From NCBI GenBank assembly GCA_945861025.1, contig CAMASN010000031.1, positions 1 to 34,916 of the forward strand: DNA of 34,916 nt, written 5' to 3'. Each line of letters begins with the position of its first letter. Position 1 is the stretch's first letter. The position numbers were made by a program, and so were the translations under genes. A model generated the notes under the pieces. The model saw only the letters and a program-made list of their open reading frames with translations. It was not told the origin of the DNA and ran no database searches. The stretch comes from Ferrithrix thermotolerans DSM 19514 (GTDB taxonomy: Bacteria; Actinomycetota; Acidimicrobiia; Acidimicrobiales; Ilumatobacteraceae). Below, in pieces: positions 26,321 through 34,026 of this stretch.

Positions 26321-26326
26321 ACGTTA
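26321..26326 (-). promoter_or_regulatory. Candidate -10 box TAACGT for the riboswitch-gcvP transcript
   Basis: TAACGT on the minus strand would start the RNA near 26314, a few bases before the aptamer 1 P1 stem. No good -35 box was recognised. The 200 bases further upstream, to the stress-protein gene, hold nothing I can identify. Confidence 0.35.
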
Positions 26327-26530
26327 GCCCACGCAGAAGGCGCGAGCGTCCATCGTGGCCGAGCAGAGCAGGGCATTGCGGTGGCATTTGAGGTTGATCA
26401 CTATGACCCGATAGCAGTAGGCACCAAAGCAACGCTGTGTGCGTATCACGCCTTGCGAATAGGTTTCGGAGAGGCCAAGTCGTGACAAAGGTCCCTAGCG
26501 ACTTTGAGGGCCGAAGGTCATGCTGGTCGA

Positions 26531-27361
26531 ATGACGTTTACCCGTGTTGTTGTTCCGGTCGATTTCTCTGAGCAGTCTTTGGCGGCTGTTGCAGTTGGGC
26601 AAGACCTTGCGATGCGCGGGGCCGCGAGTTTGCAACTCCTCACGATTTCAGCGTCGAAGATGGTTGCTGATTCGCAGGCAGCGCTCGCTGCGTTGAGCAA
26701 AAGCACCGGTCAGTCGACCTCATGGCGCGTCATCCCTAGCGACTCAGACCCAGAGATCGCATTGGTACTCGAGATTCTTGAGGCTGTGGACAACACCTTG
26801 TGGTGTCTCGGATCGCATGGACGCACGGCATTTGGAGAGTTGATGTTTGGCAGCATTAGCGCCGATGTCGTGCGCGAAGTGGAGACGTGCGTTGTGATGG
26901 TTGGGCCACGAGCGTCTGTCCGGCCGGCAGCGCCAGTGCTGCTGGTGCCGATTGATAACACTGAGTTGAGCGCCGCGATCTTGGCTTCGGCAGTCGAAGT
27001 TGCCGACATGCTCAAGATGAGCTTGCGTCTCGTTCAGGTTGGGCGTTCAGGGATACCGAACGACAGCAATGAGTCGTCGTACATCCGCCATATCGCCGAA
27101 CGACTGCATCCGCCGCACAATCGAGACTTCGATGTGCTGCACGGAGAGCCAGCCTCCGCGATCGCCGAGTACGTCAAAGAAACGGCAGATGTAGGAATGA
27201 TTGCGATGGTGACACGCGGTATTCCGGCTGGGGCTCGCCTCACGATGGGAAGCACGGCACTGAAAGTGCTACGTCATGCAGCGGTGCCGGTGCTGATGTT
27301 GCATCCGGCCGCAGTCGATCGCCAATCCGCTGATGCAGACTCAACGCCAAGCTCGCGCTGA
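26531..27361 (+). CDS. Universal stress protein, two tandem UspA domains
   Basis: About 276 residues with two UspA folds: about 1-137 (starting TFTRVVVPVDFSEQSL) and about 143-262 (starting PVLLVPIDNTELSAAIL). Domain 1 has the full ATP-binding signature G-x2-G-x9-G-S (GSHGRTAFGELMFGS). Domain 2 keeps only the last part (GARLTMGST), with the first glycines altered (VTRGIPAG). So domain 1 probably binds ATP and domain 2 may not. ATG 26531 matches the usual domain start; a TTG at 26504 would add nine residues without similarity. It is divergent from the gcvP leader and convergent with the DUF3237 gene. The role is general stress or dormancy, not specified by the sequence. Confidence 0.9.
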   Translation: MTFTRVVVPVDFSEQSLAAVAVGQDLAMRGAASLQLLTISASKMVADSQAALAALSKSTGQSTSWRVIPSDSDPEIALVLEILEAVDNTLWCLGSHGRTAFGELMFGSISADVVREVETCVVMVGPRASVRPAAPVLLVPIDNTELSAAILASAVEVADMLKMSLRLVQVGRSGIPNDSNESSYIRHIAERLHPPHNRDFDVLHGEPASAIAEYVKETADVGMIAMVTRGIPAGARLTMGSTALKVLRHAAVPVLMLHPAAVDRQSADADSTPSSR

Positions 27362-27397
27362 TCACTGAATTTCGGCCGAGCGTTGGTAGGTAAACCG

Positions 27398-27817
27398 TTA
27401 GCGAAGTGCGTACACCTGATACGTGACGTCGCCATCGCCCGTACTGCCGTGGGCCACAGCTTGCACGCTGTTGAGCCACGCGTAGCGCTCGTCGCCGGTC
27501 TCGAAGAGTGGAGCAGTACGAATGTTGGCGCCGCCGTCGACCCCAATGCCTTTGTACTGCATCAGGATGATCGCTCCGTCGTCGGTCTCGAGCAGCACGC
27601 GGACGTCGAGTTGTAAGACGCCATCGGGTCGCACCGTGACCCAGTCGCCGCCGGGAGCCTTCACGATGCCCTTCAACTTCGGACCTTCGAACGTGCCGCT
27701 CGAAGCGTCGACGACAACCCTGGTGCCGTTCGGCCCCTTGGCGATCACGCCGGACGTGTTTGTGGTGGCGGTCATCGAGAACAGAAACTCAACGGGGAGA
27801 GACACAACATGATGCAT
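27398..27817 (-). CDS. DUF3237 family protein
   Basis: 139 residues, the usual length of this small beta-barrel family of unknown function. Family sequences include FEGPKLKGIVKAPGGDW, VRPDGVLQLDVRVLLETDD and NSVQAVAHGS near the C-terminus (ending VTYQVYALR). ATG 27817 (MHHVVSLPVEF) is taken as the start, since further upstream the frame becomes Pro/Ala-rich and does not look like the family. It lies 121 bp downstream of the PLP-enzyme gene on the same strand, possibly in one operon. Members are often near fatty-acid or aromatic catabolism genes; no function is claimed. Confidence 0.82.
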   Translation of the reverse strand: MHHVVSLPVEFLFSMTATTNTSGVIAKGPNGTRVVVDASSGTFEGPKLKGIVKAPGGDWVTVRPDGVLQLDVRVLLETDDGAIILMQYKGIGVDGGANIRTAPLFETGDERYAWLNSVQAVAHGSTGDGDVTYQVYALR

Positions 27818-27938
27818 GCCACATTCTGCCCTGCCAGCGACGACCCCGTTGCCATTGAGCGCCGTCCGCATCGCACCCCAGTAAGCCGCCGGTTCTACCC
27901 ACGCGCGACCCTGCCCCAGCCCACACGGGGTTTGGGGG

Positions 27939-29186
27939 CTATTCGATGGTGCCGTACGCGCCTTGGGTGCCCGTAGTTGCAGAGCCGCTGAGTTCATCCA
28001 GCACGGTGTCGAGGTCGGCCAGAAACGGGGCGATCTTGCCTTCGTGGATCGCGTTGACCGTGCAGTGCAGCGCTGGGGGAGGTCCTTGGCGATCGAGATA
28101 CCAACCGCGCTTCCAGAGGCCGTCAGCGATGGCGAATACGTCGAGTGTTGAGGGATCGGCGGCGCGAAAAGAAACCAATGTTGAGTCGGGAGCGGCGACC
28201 AGTTGCAGTTGCGGCCGAGCCAGCAGGCCGGTCACCAGTTCTTCGGCGGCGAGGCGCGCTGCCAACGTGACTCGCATGTAGCCATCGTCGCCGAGGAAGT
28301 TCATCACGGCCCACGCTGCGGCCATCGACCCGCCGCCCTTGGTGCCCAAAATGCCCGATGAGCCGTACATTCCGCCGAGCCAGTTGTCAGTGACATAGGT
28401 CTGATAGCTGCGCAGTTTCTTGTTGCGCCAGGCGATAACTGAAGCGCCCTTGGCGGTGTATCCATACTTGTGGAGATCGACAGAGATGCTGGTGACTCCA
28501 GGTACCTCGAAGTTCCACGCAGGAATCGAGTAGCCGAGTCGTTTGAGATACGTGAGGCTGACGCCGCCCATGCAACCATCGACGTGACAGTTGATATCTC
28601 GTTCGGCTGCAATGGCAGCAATGGCCTCGATGGGATCGACCACGCCTTGCGGATACTGGGGCGCCGAGCCGACCAACAACACCGTGTTGTCATCGACTGC
28701 GGCAGCCATTGCCTCGGGATTCGCTCGCCAATCTTCGCTCACCGCAACGCGTCGGCTTTCGAGACCGAAGTAGTAACACGCCTTTTCGAACGCGGCGTGA
28801 GCGCTGGTGGGCAACACCACATTTGGTTGAGTGATACCGCGTTCTTTCTTGCCGCGCTCGCGTGACGCCTTCACCGCCAGCAAGATGCTCTCGGTGCCGC
28901 CGCTGGTCATGAACCCGGCAGCGCTTGAGTCGCCCTGCAACCAATCGATCACGATCTCGACCACTTGTGCCTGAATGACGCGCAGGCTTGGGAATGCGTC
29001 GGTGTTCAACGCGTTTTCGGATGCGAAGGCGCGGTATGCCTCTTCGGCGACAGCGAGCACCTCATCGCCAGCGCTGTAGGCAAGCGTGAAGGCCCTACCG
29101 TCGCGCCAACGAACATCGTTGTCTTTCATCTGTTGCAGCGTTGTGATGATCTCGTCGTGCGAGAGTCCGGTCGAGCGAAGTGTCAT
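27939..29186 (-). CDS. PLP-dependent decarboxylase / sphingosine-1-phosphate lyase-like enzyme
   Basis: 415 residues, fold type I, group II decarboxylase family. Visible are TSGGTESILLAVKASRER (cofactor phosphate loop), HVDGCMGG (Asp that contacts the PLP ring) and SVDLHKYGYTAKG with the Schiff-base lysine. The 'HKYGYTAKGASVI' and 'TDNWLGGMYGSSGILGTK' wording is nearer to sphingosine-1-phosphate lyases than to glutamate decarboxylases. The substrate could be a phosphorylated long-chain base, tyrosine or another amino acid. ATG 29186 is chosen because a TANNNT box lies 6 bases upstream; a TTG at 29192 would add two residues. It is divergent from the FKBP gene. Confidence 0.88.
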   Translation of the reverse strand: MTLRSTGLSHDEIITTLQQMKDNDVRWRDGRAFTLAYSAGDEVLAVAEEAYRAFASENALNTDAFPSLRVIQAQVVEIVIDWLQGDSSAAGFMTSGGTESILLAVKASRERGKKERGITQPNVVLPTSAHAAFEKACYYFGLESRRVAVSEDWRANPEAMAAAVDDNTVLLVGSAPQYPQGVVDPIEAIAAIAAERDINCHVDGCMGGVSLTYLKRLGYSIPAWNFEVPGVTSISVDLHKYGYTAKGASVIAWRNKKLRSYQTYVTDNWLGGMYGSSGILGTKGGGSMAAAWAVMNFLGDDGYMRVTLAARLAAEELVTGLLARPQLQLVAAPDSTLVSFRAADPSTLDVFAIADGLWKRGWYLDRQGPPPALHCTVNAIHEGKIAPFLADLDTVLDELSGSATTGTQGAYGTIE

Positions 29187-29192
29187 GCACAA

Positions 29193-29198
29193 ACATTA
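29193..29198 (-). promoter_or_regulatory. Candidate -10 box TAATGT
   Basis: TAATGT on the minus strand, then 6 bases (TTGTGC), then ATG 29186. This is a good match to TANNNT with leaderless spacing. Confidence 0.55.
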
Positions 29199-29221
29199 CG
29201 ACGCGGATAGCGTGCAGAGCC

Positions 29222-29599
29222 ATGAGTGACCTCACCAAACCCGAAGTAACTATTCCCGCCGGCGACGCGCCAACCGAGCTATTGATCGAAGATCTCATTG
29301 TGGGCGACGGACATACTGCCATTGCAGGCATGTCGGTCGACGTGCACTACGTGGGTGTTTCGTGGAGTACCGGCAAGCAGTTCGATGCCAGCTGGGATCG
29401 TCGCGACACATTCCAGTTCCGACTCGGCGCAGGCCAAGTCATCACCGGCTGGGACAAGGGTGTCGAGGGCATGAAGCTCGGCGGCCGTCGTCGTCTCACG
29501 ATTCCGCCGAGCATGGGCTACGGCGCTCAGGGCGCTGGCGGCGTCATTAAGGCCAACGAGACCTTGGTTTTCGTTGTCGACCTGTTGGGCGCCCGCTAG
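29222..29599 (+). CDS. FKBP-type peptidyl-prolyl cis-trans isomerase
   Basis: 125 residues, one FKBP domain. Active-site sequences are intact: VDVHYVGVSW, FDASWDR, FQFRLGAGQVITGWDKG, 'VEGMKLGGRRRLTIPP', MGYGAQGAGG and a final ETLVFVVDLL. No signal peptide, so it is probably cytoplasmic and acts in protein folding. ATG 29222 is chosen; an upstream TTG extension (29180) has no similarity to the family and overlaps the divergent promoter. A TAGCGT box 8 bases before the ATG could be its -10. It converges on the LLM oxidoreductase gene with only 14 bases between stops. Confidence 0.95.
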   Translation: MSDLTKPEVTIPAGDAPTELLIEDLIVGDGHTAIAGMSVDVHYVGVSWSTGKQFDASWDRRDTFQFRLGAGQVITGWDKGVEGMKLGGRRRLTIPPSMGYGAQGAGGVIKANETLVFVVDLLGAR

Positions 29600-29613
29600 C
29601 CAACAGCGTTTTG

Positions 29614-30387
29614 TTACAACACGATCTTGGATGGATCGGCTCTATTGAACTGAACAACGATGAGCCGATCCACAGCAAGTTTCGTGTAGAGCTCGCGTTG
29701 CGGTGAGCCTGCATCCATCAGTTCTTCGCTCCATGGCTCCCATGTGGTGACCACCAGCGGCGACATACCGGCAGGGCGCGCCTCGCGTGCGGCTTCGATA
29801 ATCGCCTCGAAGCGCGGGTGGTTCCAACGGATGTTGATGCCATCGGTTTCGCGTGCCGCCAGAGTGGCGAGAGCAACACTGTTGACACCGACGATCATTG
29901 GGGGAGTGGTTGGTGGTATCGGAAATCCAGTGACCCCGTTTACTTCACCAGCAACCCACATCGTGCGGGCCATATCGATGAAATCTTGAACGCGCTGGTG
30001 ACGCGTTGCCATGTCGGGATGTAGAGCGATGCCGACAGCGGCGTGCTCGGCTCCGAACGGTGATGCCGGAGAAGCACCAGCGCCGATGCCTAGCCAGAAG
30101 CGACCATCGGAGATGATTTGAGCCGAGGCTGCGGCAGCTGCGAGCACAGCGACAGGACGATTCCAGACGTTGGCAACCAGTGTTCCGATGCCGATCGTTG
30201 TGGTCGATGCGGCGAGTGCGCCAACCCATGTGAAGCACTCGAGCATCTGATCGCCGCGCATCACTTGGCCGGCGAGGTGATCGAGAACCCATGCAACGCC
30301 GTAACCGGCCTCTTGCGCTGCAATCACTGCATCACGTAGTTCGGGCCAAGGAGTTGTGGCTGCGTTGAACTGTACGTCGAGAATCAC
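29614..30387 (-). CDS. LLM-class (luciferase-like, probably F420-dependent) oxidoreductase
   Basis: 257 residues with the bacterial-luciferase TIM-barrel pattern: VAWVLDHLAG, an IGIGTLVANVWNRPVAVLAAAAASAQI-type segment in pieces, GRFWLGIGAG near residue 96, and 'PMIVGVNSVALATLAARETDGINI' near the middle. The DH at 'LDHL' and the GRFWLGIGAG motif are usual for F420-dependent members. The C-terminus (VDRLIVVQFN) is short. It starts at GTG 30387; I see no SD sequence. It is 43 bp behind purK on the same strand, perhaps read through from purEK. The substrate is unknown. Confidence 0.85.
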   Translation of the reverse strand: MILDVQFNAATTPWPELRDAVIAAQEAGYGVAWVLDHLAGQVMRGDQMLECFTWVGALAASTTTIGIGTLVANVWNRPVAVLAAAAASAQIISDGRFWLGIGAGASPASPFGAEHAAVGIALHPDMATRHQRVQDFIDMARTMWVAGEVNGVTGFPIPPTTPPMIVGVNSVALATLAARETDGINIRWNHPRFEAIIEAAREARPAGMSPLVVTTWEPWSEELMDAGSPQRELYTKLAVDRLIVVQFNRADPSKIVL

Positions 30388-30430
30388 GTTCGTGAGTTTG
30401 CCATGTAGGCGGCTGACACGAGATGTCGAC

Positions 30431-31606
30431 TCATAAGGTTTCGACAGCTCCTCGTGCAGCGAGGACAGCGCTGAGAGCTATGTCGTGGGTGGTGCCCAAA
30501 GCTGTGATGTGACCCATCTTGCGGCCGGGTCGGGCTTCGCTCTTGCCGTAGAGATGCATCGTGACATCGCTGTGCAGAGCCGCAAGCGAGTTGGGTGGCG
30601 CTGCCGATGTACGTGCGTTGGCTGGCCACAGATCGCCGAGCAGATTTGCCATAGCGCCGGGGGAGTGCGGCGTGACATCGCCGAGCGGCAGATCGCATAC
30701 AGCGCGAATAGCCTGGGCAAATTGTGACGTGGGCGAGGCCTCGATGGTGACGTGTCCAGAGTTGTGCGGCCGCGGCGCGATCTCGTTGACCACGATTCGC
30801 GACGGCCGCGCTTCGGTAGCGCGGGTCACAAACATCTCGACAGTGAGAAGGCCGATCACATTGATCTTGCGGGAAATCTCTAGTGCTGTGTTCACGGCTG
30901 CTTCGGCGATGACACGGTCGATGCGCGCTGGCCACAATGTGATGTCGAGAATGCTGTTGCGGTGCTGGTTTTCGAACGGGGCAAACGCTCGCTGCTCGCC
31001 GCTCGCCGAGCGCGCCACGATGACAGAAATCTCCATCGAGAAATCGACTAGTGACTCTATGACGCACCGACTGCGCCCCATGTGCTGCCACGCCTCGCTC
31101 GCTTCGTTAACGTCTGTGACGTGAACCTGACCTTTACCGTCGTAGCCCAACGTGGATGTCTTGATGATGGCCGGGAACTTGTGAGCGACAGCATCGGATG
31201 CGAGGTCGGCGTCGGTGTCGATGGTTGCCCACGGAGCGGTCTCTATACCGATGCTGTTGAGAAAGGCCTTTTCGAGCACGCGGTCCCGAGCGATCTCAAG
31301 CACGTGCCGACCAGGTCGAACTGGCACGAGCGCTTCGAGCGCTTCGAGCGCGTCGCTTGGCACGTTCTCGAATTCGAGCGTGACTACGTCGACCGCATCG
31401 GCCAACTGGGCGAGACCGTCGTTGCTGTCGAATGCAGACACGATGACGCGATCACACACGGCCGCCGCGGGACACCGTAAGTCGGGGTCGAGCACGACGA
31501 CGTGGTAGCCCATTGGCTGTGCTGCGAGAGCGAGCATTCGAGCAAGTTGGCCGCCGCCAAGAATGCCAATCGTGGAGCCGGGAAGTATGGGTTCAGGCAT
31601 CGCCAC
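30431..31606 (-). CDS. purK: N5-carboxyaminoimidazole ribonucleotide synthase
   Basis: About 391 residues; ATP-grasp enzyme converting AIR and bicarbonate to N5-CAIR in purine synthesis. Landmarks: IGILGGGQLARMLALAA at the N-terminus, VVLDPDLRCPAA, TLEFENVP, 'IIKTSTLGYDGKGQ' for the ATP-grasp loop, and 'NEIAPRPHNSGHVTIEA' near residue 275. The start GTG 31606 lies 6 bases after the purE stop; ATG 31600 is an alternative. It is co-transcribed with purE, which uses its product. Confidence 0.96.
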   Translation of the reverse strand: MAMPEPILPGSTIGILGGGQLARMLALAAQPMGYHVVVLDPDLRCPAAAVCDRVIVSAFDSNDGLAQLADAVDVVTLEFENVPSDALEALEALVPVRPGRHVLEIARDRVLEKAFLNSIGIETAPWATIDTDADLASDAVAHKFPAIIKTSTLGYDGKGQVHVTDVNEASEAWQHMGRSRCVIESLVDFSMEISVIVARSASGEQRAFAPFENQHRNSILDITLWPARIDRVIAEAAVNTALEISRKINVIGLLTVEMFVTRATEARPSRIVVNEIAPRPHNSGHVTIEASPTSQFAQAIRAVCDLPLGDVTPHSPGAMANLLGDLWPANARTSAAPPNSLAALHSDVTMHLYGKSEARPGRKMGHITALGTTHDIALSAVLAARGAVETL

Positions 31607-31612
31607 GGTGGG

Positions 31613-32122
31613 TCATTGCGGTGCGCCTTCGATCCACGAGTCGTCGAGCACGGTGGCGGTCTGCGAGTCGCGAAATGCGCGAAGTCGCTCGCGCACATCG
31701 GGTCGCGAGTTAGCGACGATGCTTACAGCGAGCAGTGCAGCGTTGATGGCTCCGGCTTTGCCGATGGCAAGCGTGCCCACGGGTATACCTGCGGGCATCT
31801 GCACGATTGAGAGCAACGAGTCGACCCCCGACAACATGCGTGACTGCACGGGCACTCCGAGCACCGGAACGGTGGTTTTGGCAGCGCACATGCCGGGCAA
31901 ATGAGCCGCCCCGCCAGCTCCAGCGATAATGACCTCAAGGCCCCGAGCCTCGGCAGTCGATGCGTATTCAAACAGCAGATCGGGCGTGCGATGAGCGCTG
32001 ACAACACGCGCCTCAAAGGCAATGTCGAGCGACCGCAAGGTGTCGAGCGCGTGCTGCATCGTGTCGAGATCGGACCGTGAACCCATGATAATTCCAACCA
32101 ATGGCGTTGTCGGCGCTGACAT
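31613..32122 (-). CDS. purE: N5-carboxyaminoimidazole ribonucleotide mutase
   Basis: 169 residues, class I PurE. It moves the carboxylate of N5-CAIR to C4, giving CAIR. The active-site sequences [38 protein letters not shown] and '[20 protein letters not shown]' are all present. ATG 32122 is supported by a TACACT box 7 bases upstream, again without an SD sequence. First gene of the purEK operon, divergent from the serine hydrolase gene. Confidence 0.97.
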   Translation of the reverse strand: MSAPTTPLVGIIMGSRSDLDTMQHALDTLRSLDIAFEARVVSAHRTPDLLFEYASTAEARGLEVIIAGAGGAAHLPGMCAAKTTVPVLGVPVQSRMLSGVDSLLSIVQMPAGIPVGTLAIGKAGAINAALLAVSIVANSRPDVRERLRAFRDSQTATVLDDSWIEGAPQ

Positions 32123-32129
32123 GTCGCCG

Positions 32130-32135
32130 AGTGTA
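32130..32135 (-). promoter_or_regulatory. Candidate -10 box TACACT for purEK
   Basis: TACACT on the minus strand, then 7 bases, then ATG 32122. The purEK mRNA is probably leaderless. Confidence 0.5.
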
Positions 32136-32204
32136 GACGAAACGGTCGGTAACGCTTGGGCTGTATGGCCTGCGTAGTGTTCACTCGAACCGAGGGGGAG
32201 TCAC

Positions 32205-33311
32205 ATGGGTATTAACCAGGCTGCAGTTCAGAAGCTGCTCGATCGGGCCGAGCGCGAAGTTGACGAAGGATTCTTGCCAGCGTCGCAGGTTGCGTTGGCC
32301 TATCAAGGAGAACTCGTCGCTTTCGAAACATTTGGCGACGCGACGAACGACACTCGCTTCATTGTCTACTCGGCCACGAAGACGTTCGTTGCGGGTGCTA
32401 TTTGGGCGCTCATCGGCGACGGTCTCGTCGATCCGATGCGCTTGGTCACCGACTACATTCCCGAGTTCGGAACGAACGGCAAAGAGATCATCACCGTCGA
32501 GCAGGTCATGCTGCACACGTCGGGCTTTCCATCGGCACCGTTGACGGCTCCAGAGGGCGACACCAGCGCAGGGCGCACTGCAGCGTTCGCAAAGTGGCGG
32601 CTCAACTGGCAGCCTGGAACACGTTTCGAATATCACCCGTCGTCGGCGCACTGGGTGTTGGCCGAGATCATCGAACGCGTCACCGGCATCGACTATCGAA
32701 CCGTGGTGCAAGATCGCGTCACCACTCCAGCAGGCTTGCCGCGTGTGCTTGGCAATGTGCCTCATGTTGCGGCCGAACTGATTCTGGTTGGCGAGCAGGC
32801 GTCGCCAGACGAACTCGAAGCTGCGTTCGGCGTGCGTGAGTTGCCGGTTACCGAAGTGACCGACGACGCGTTGATGGGCTTCAACAGGCCCGAGGTGCAG
32901 CGCGTCGGCATCCCTGGTGGCGGAGGCGTCATGCGCGCCGCCGATCTGGCGTTGTACTACCAGGCCGTGCTGCACAACCCCGCAGGCATGTGGAACGCCG
33001 ACGTTCTCCACGACGCCAAGACCTATGTGCGCAACCGTTTTCCCGACATGCTCACCGGAGTCAAGTCGAACCGCACCTTAGGTTTGGTGCAAGCCGGGGA
33101 CGATGGCAAGAGCAATTACCGCGGTATGGGTCGCACCGTCTCGCCGCTCACTATTGGTCATAACGGAGCCAAGGGCCAGATCGCCTGGGGCGACCCGGTG
33201 TCTGGACTCAGCCTCGGGTATTGCACCAACGGCCTCGATGAGAACCTGCTACGCGAGTCGCGTCGTACCACGGCAATCGGCAGCATCGCCGGAGTCTGCG
33301 CAGCGAGTTAG
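32205..33311 (+). CDS. Beta-lactamase-fold serine hydrolase (esterase/peptidase type)
   Basis: 368 residues of the class C beta-lactamase / penicillin-binding-protein family. The nucleophile motif SxxK is SATK at 56-59, the second motif is the Tyr in FEYHPSSAHWVL, and the third motif is HNGAKGQ near residue 325 in place of KTG. 'VEQVMLHTSGFP' is the usual helper segment. HNG/HxG in the third motif is common in EstB-type esterases and D-aminopeptidases, so esterase activity is more likely than antibiotic resistance. No signal peptide is seen, so it is probably cytoplasmic. The ribosome binding site GGGGGAG lies 5 bases before ATG 32205. It converges on the GNAT gene. Confidence 0.9.
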   Translation: MGINQAAVQKLLDRAEREVDEGFLPASQVALAYQGELVAFETFGDATNDTRFIVYSATKTFVAGAIWALIGDGLVDPMRLVTDYIPEFGTNGKEIITVEQVMLHTSGFPSAPLTAPEGDTSAGRTAAFAKWRLNWQPGTRFEYHPSSAHWVLAEIIERVTGIDYRTVVQDRVTTPAGLPRVLGNVPHVAAELILVGEQASPDELEAAFGVRELPVTEVTDDALMGFNRPEVQRVGIPGGGGVMRAADLALYYQAVLHNPAGMWNADVLHDAKTYVRNRFPDMLTGVKSNRTLGLVQAGDDGKSNYRGMGRTVSPLTIGHNGAKGQIAWGDPVSGLSLGYCTNGLDENLLRESRRTTAIGSIAGVCAAS

Positions 33312-33333
33312 GTACGTGGATGGCAGCGCCTCG

Positions 33334-33939
33334 CTAAAGCCGCAGGCCCATGAGTAGTCCGTGCTCGCCAAACTCGGCAAGAGTTGTGAACTTGAGATGC
33401 TTGTAGAACGCAACGGCTCGCTCATTTGAGGGGCTCACGCCAAGGTGAACGCCGGGGGAGTCAAGGGCGCGCAACGCGTTGAGCAGCGTGGTCATCATCG
33501 CCGTGCCCACGCCGCGGCCTTGCGCTCGTGGGAGCAAGTCGATGTGTAGATGCGAGGGGTGCTCGCCGATGAACTCTGGTGGTGTGAGCACAGGCCTGTG
33601 CATCGATCGATGGATCTGTTGATCACGAGAGCGCAGGTCACGAGCTATACCAGTTGGGTTCGGGTAGCAATCTCGTAACGCTGGCCACCAATCAGACTCA
33701 AGGCGCCGCTCGAAATCCATGGTGTCGAGCGCGCCGATGACGTAGCCGGCAACGCCCTCATCGTCGGCAACCACAAACGCCAAGCGAGGCTCCAAGGCGA
33801 GATAGGCGCCCGCCCACATGTGGCCGGGTAGTTCGTGGTCTTCGTAGAGATGACGTCCGTCGTTGCCAAAGTCGGCGGTCCGAACACAGATGTCGTAGAT
33901 CGCATCCCTGTCGGTTGCGAGGGCCTGTCGAATCTGCAT
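33334..33939 (-). CDS. GNAT-family N-acetyltransferase
   Basis: 201 residues. The acetyl-CoA loop of motif A is RAQGRGVGTAMM, preceded by HLHIDLLP, and motif B is SNERAVAFYKHLKF. The N-terminal part (MQIRQALATDRDAIYDICVR) is typical. The set 'PSHLHIDLLPRAQGRGVG' resembles the acetyltransferase-like domain found next to O-GlcNAcase-type enzymes, but the acceptor is unknown. ATG 33939 has a TAATCT box 7 bases upstream. It is divergent from the PAP2-family gene. Confidence 0.9.
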   Translation of the reverse strand: MQIRQALATDRDAIYDICVRTADFGNDGRHLYEDHELPGHMWAGAYLALEPRLAFVVADDEGVAGYVIGALDTMDFERRLESDWWPALRDCYPNPTGIARDLRSRDQQIHRSMHRPVLTPPEFIGEHPSHLHIDLLPRAQGRGVGTAMMTTLLNALRALDSPGVHLGVSPSNERAVAFYKHLKFTTLAEFGEHGLLMGLRL

Positions 33940-33946
33940 CGTTGGC

Positions 33947-33952
33947 AGATTA
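33947..33952 (-). promoter_or_regulatory. Candidate promoter ATGACA-16-TAATCT
   Basis: TAATCT lies 7 bases before ATG 33939, and a -35-like ATGACA stands 16 bases further upstream on the minus strand. This is the most complete promoter I can see in the window. Confidence 0.5.
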
Positions 33953-34011
33953 GTGAGTAGTCGAACGTTGTCATGCGACCAGACCTGTCAAGATTAAAAG
34001 CTGTCGATCCG

Positions 34012-34020
34012 AAGGAGGTG
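34012..34020 (+). promoter_or_regulatory. Strong ribosome binding site AAGGAGGTG
   Basis: A near-perfect anti-16S match 6 bases before ATG 34027. It decides the start of the PAP2-family gene against the upstream ATG 33973. Confidence 0.8.
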
Positions 34021-34026
34021 CGCACC

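Noticed and set aside
25694-26485. 263-residue plus-strand frame across the gcvP 5' end and the riboswitch
   Set aside because: It overlaps a clear gcvP N-terminus and a structured RNA; the translation has no family similarity I recognise.
32205-33311. Beta-lactamase resistance gene
   Set aside because: The third motif is HNG rather than KTG and there is no signal peptide, so an esterase or peptidase role is more likely than antibiotic hydrolysis.
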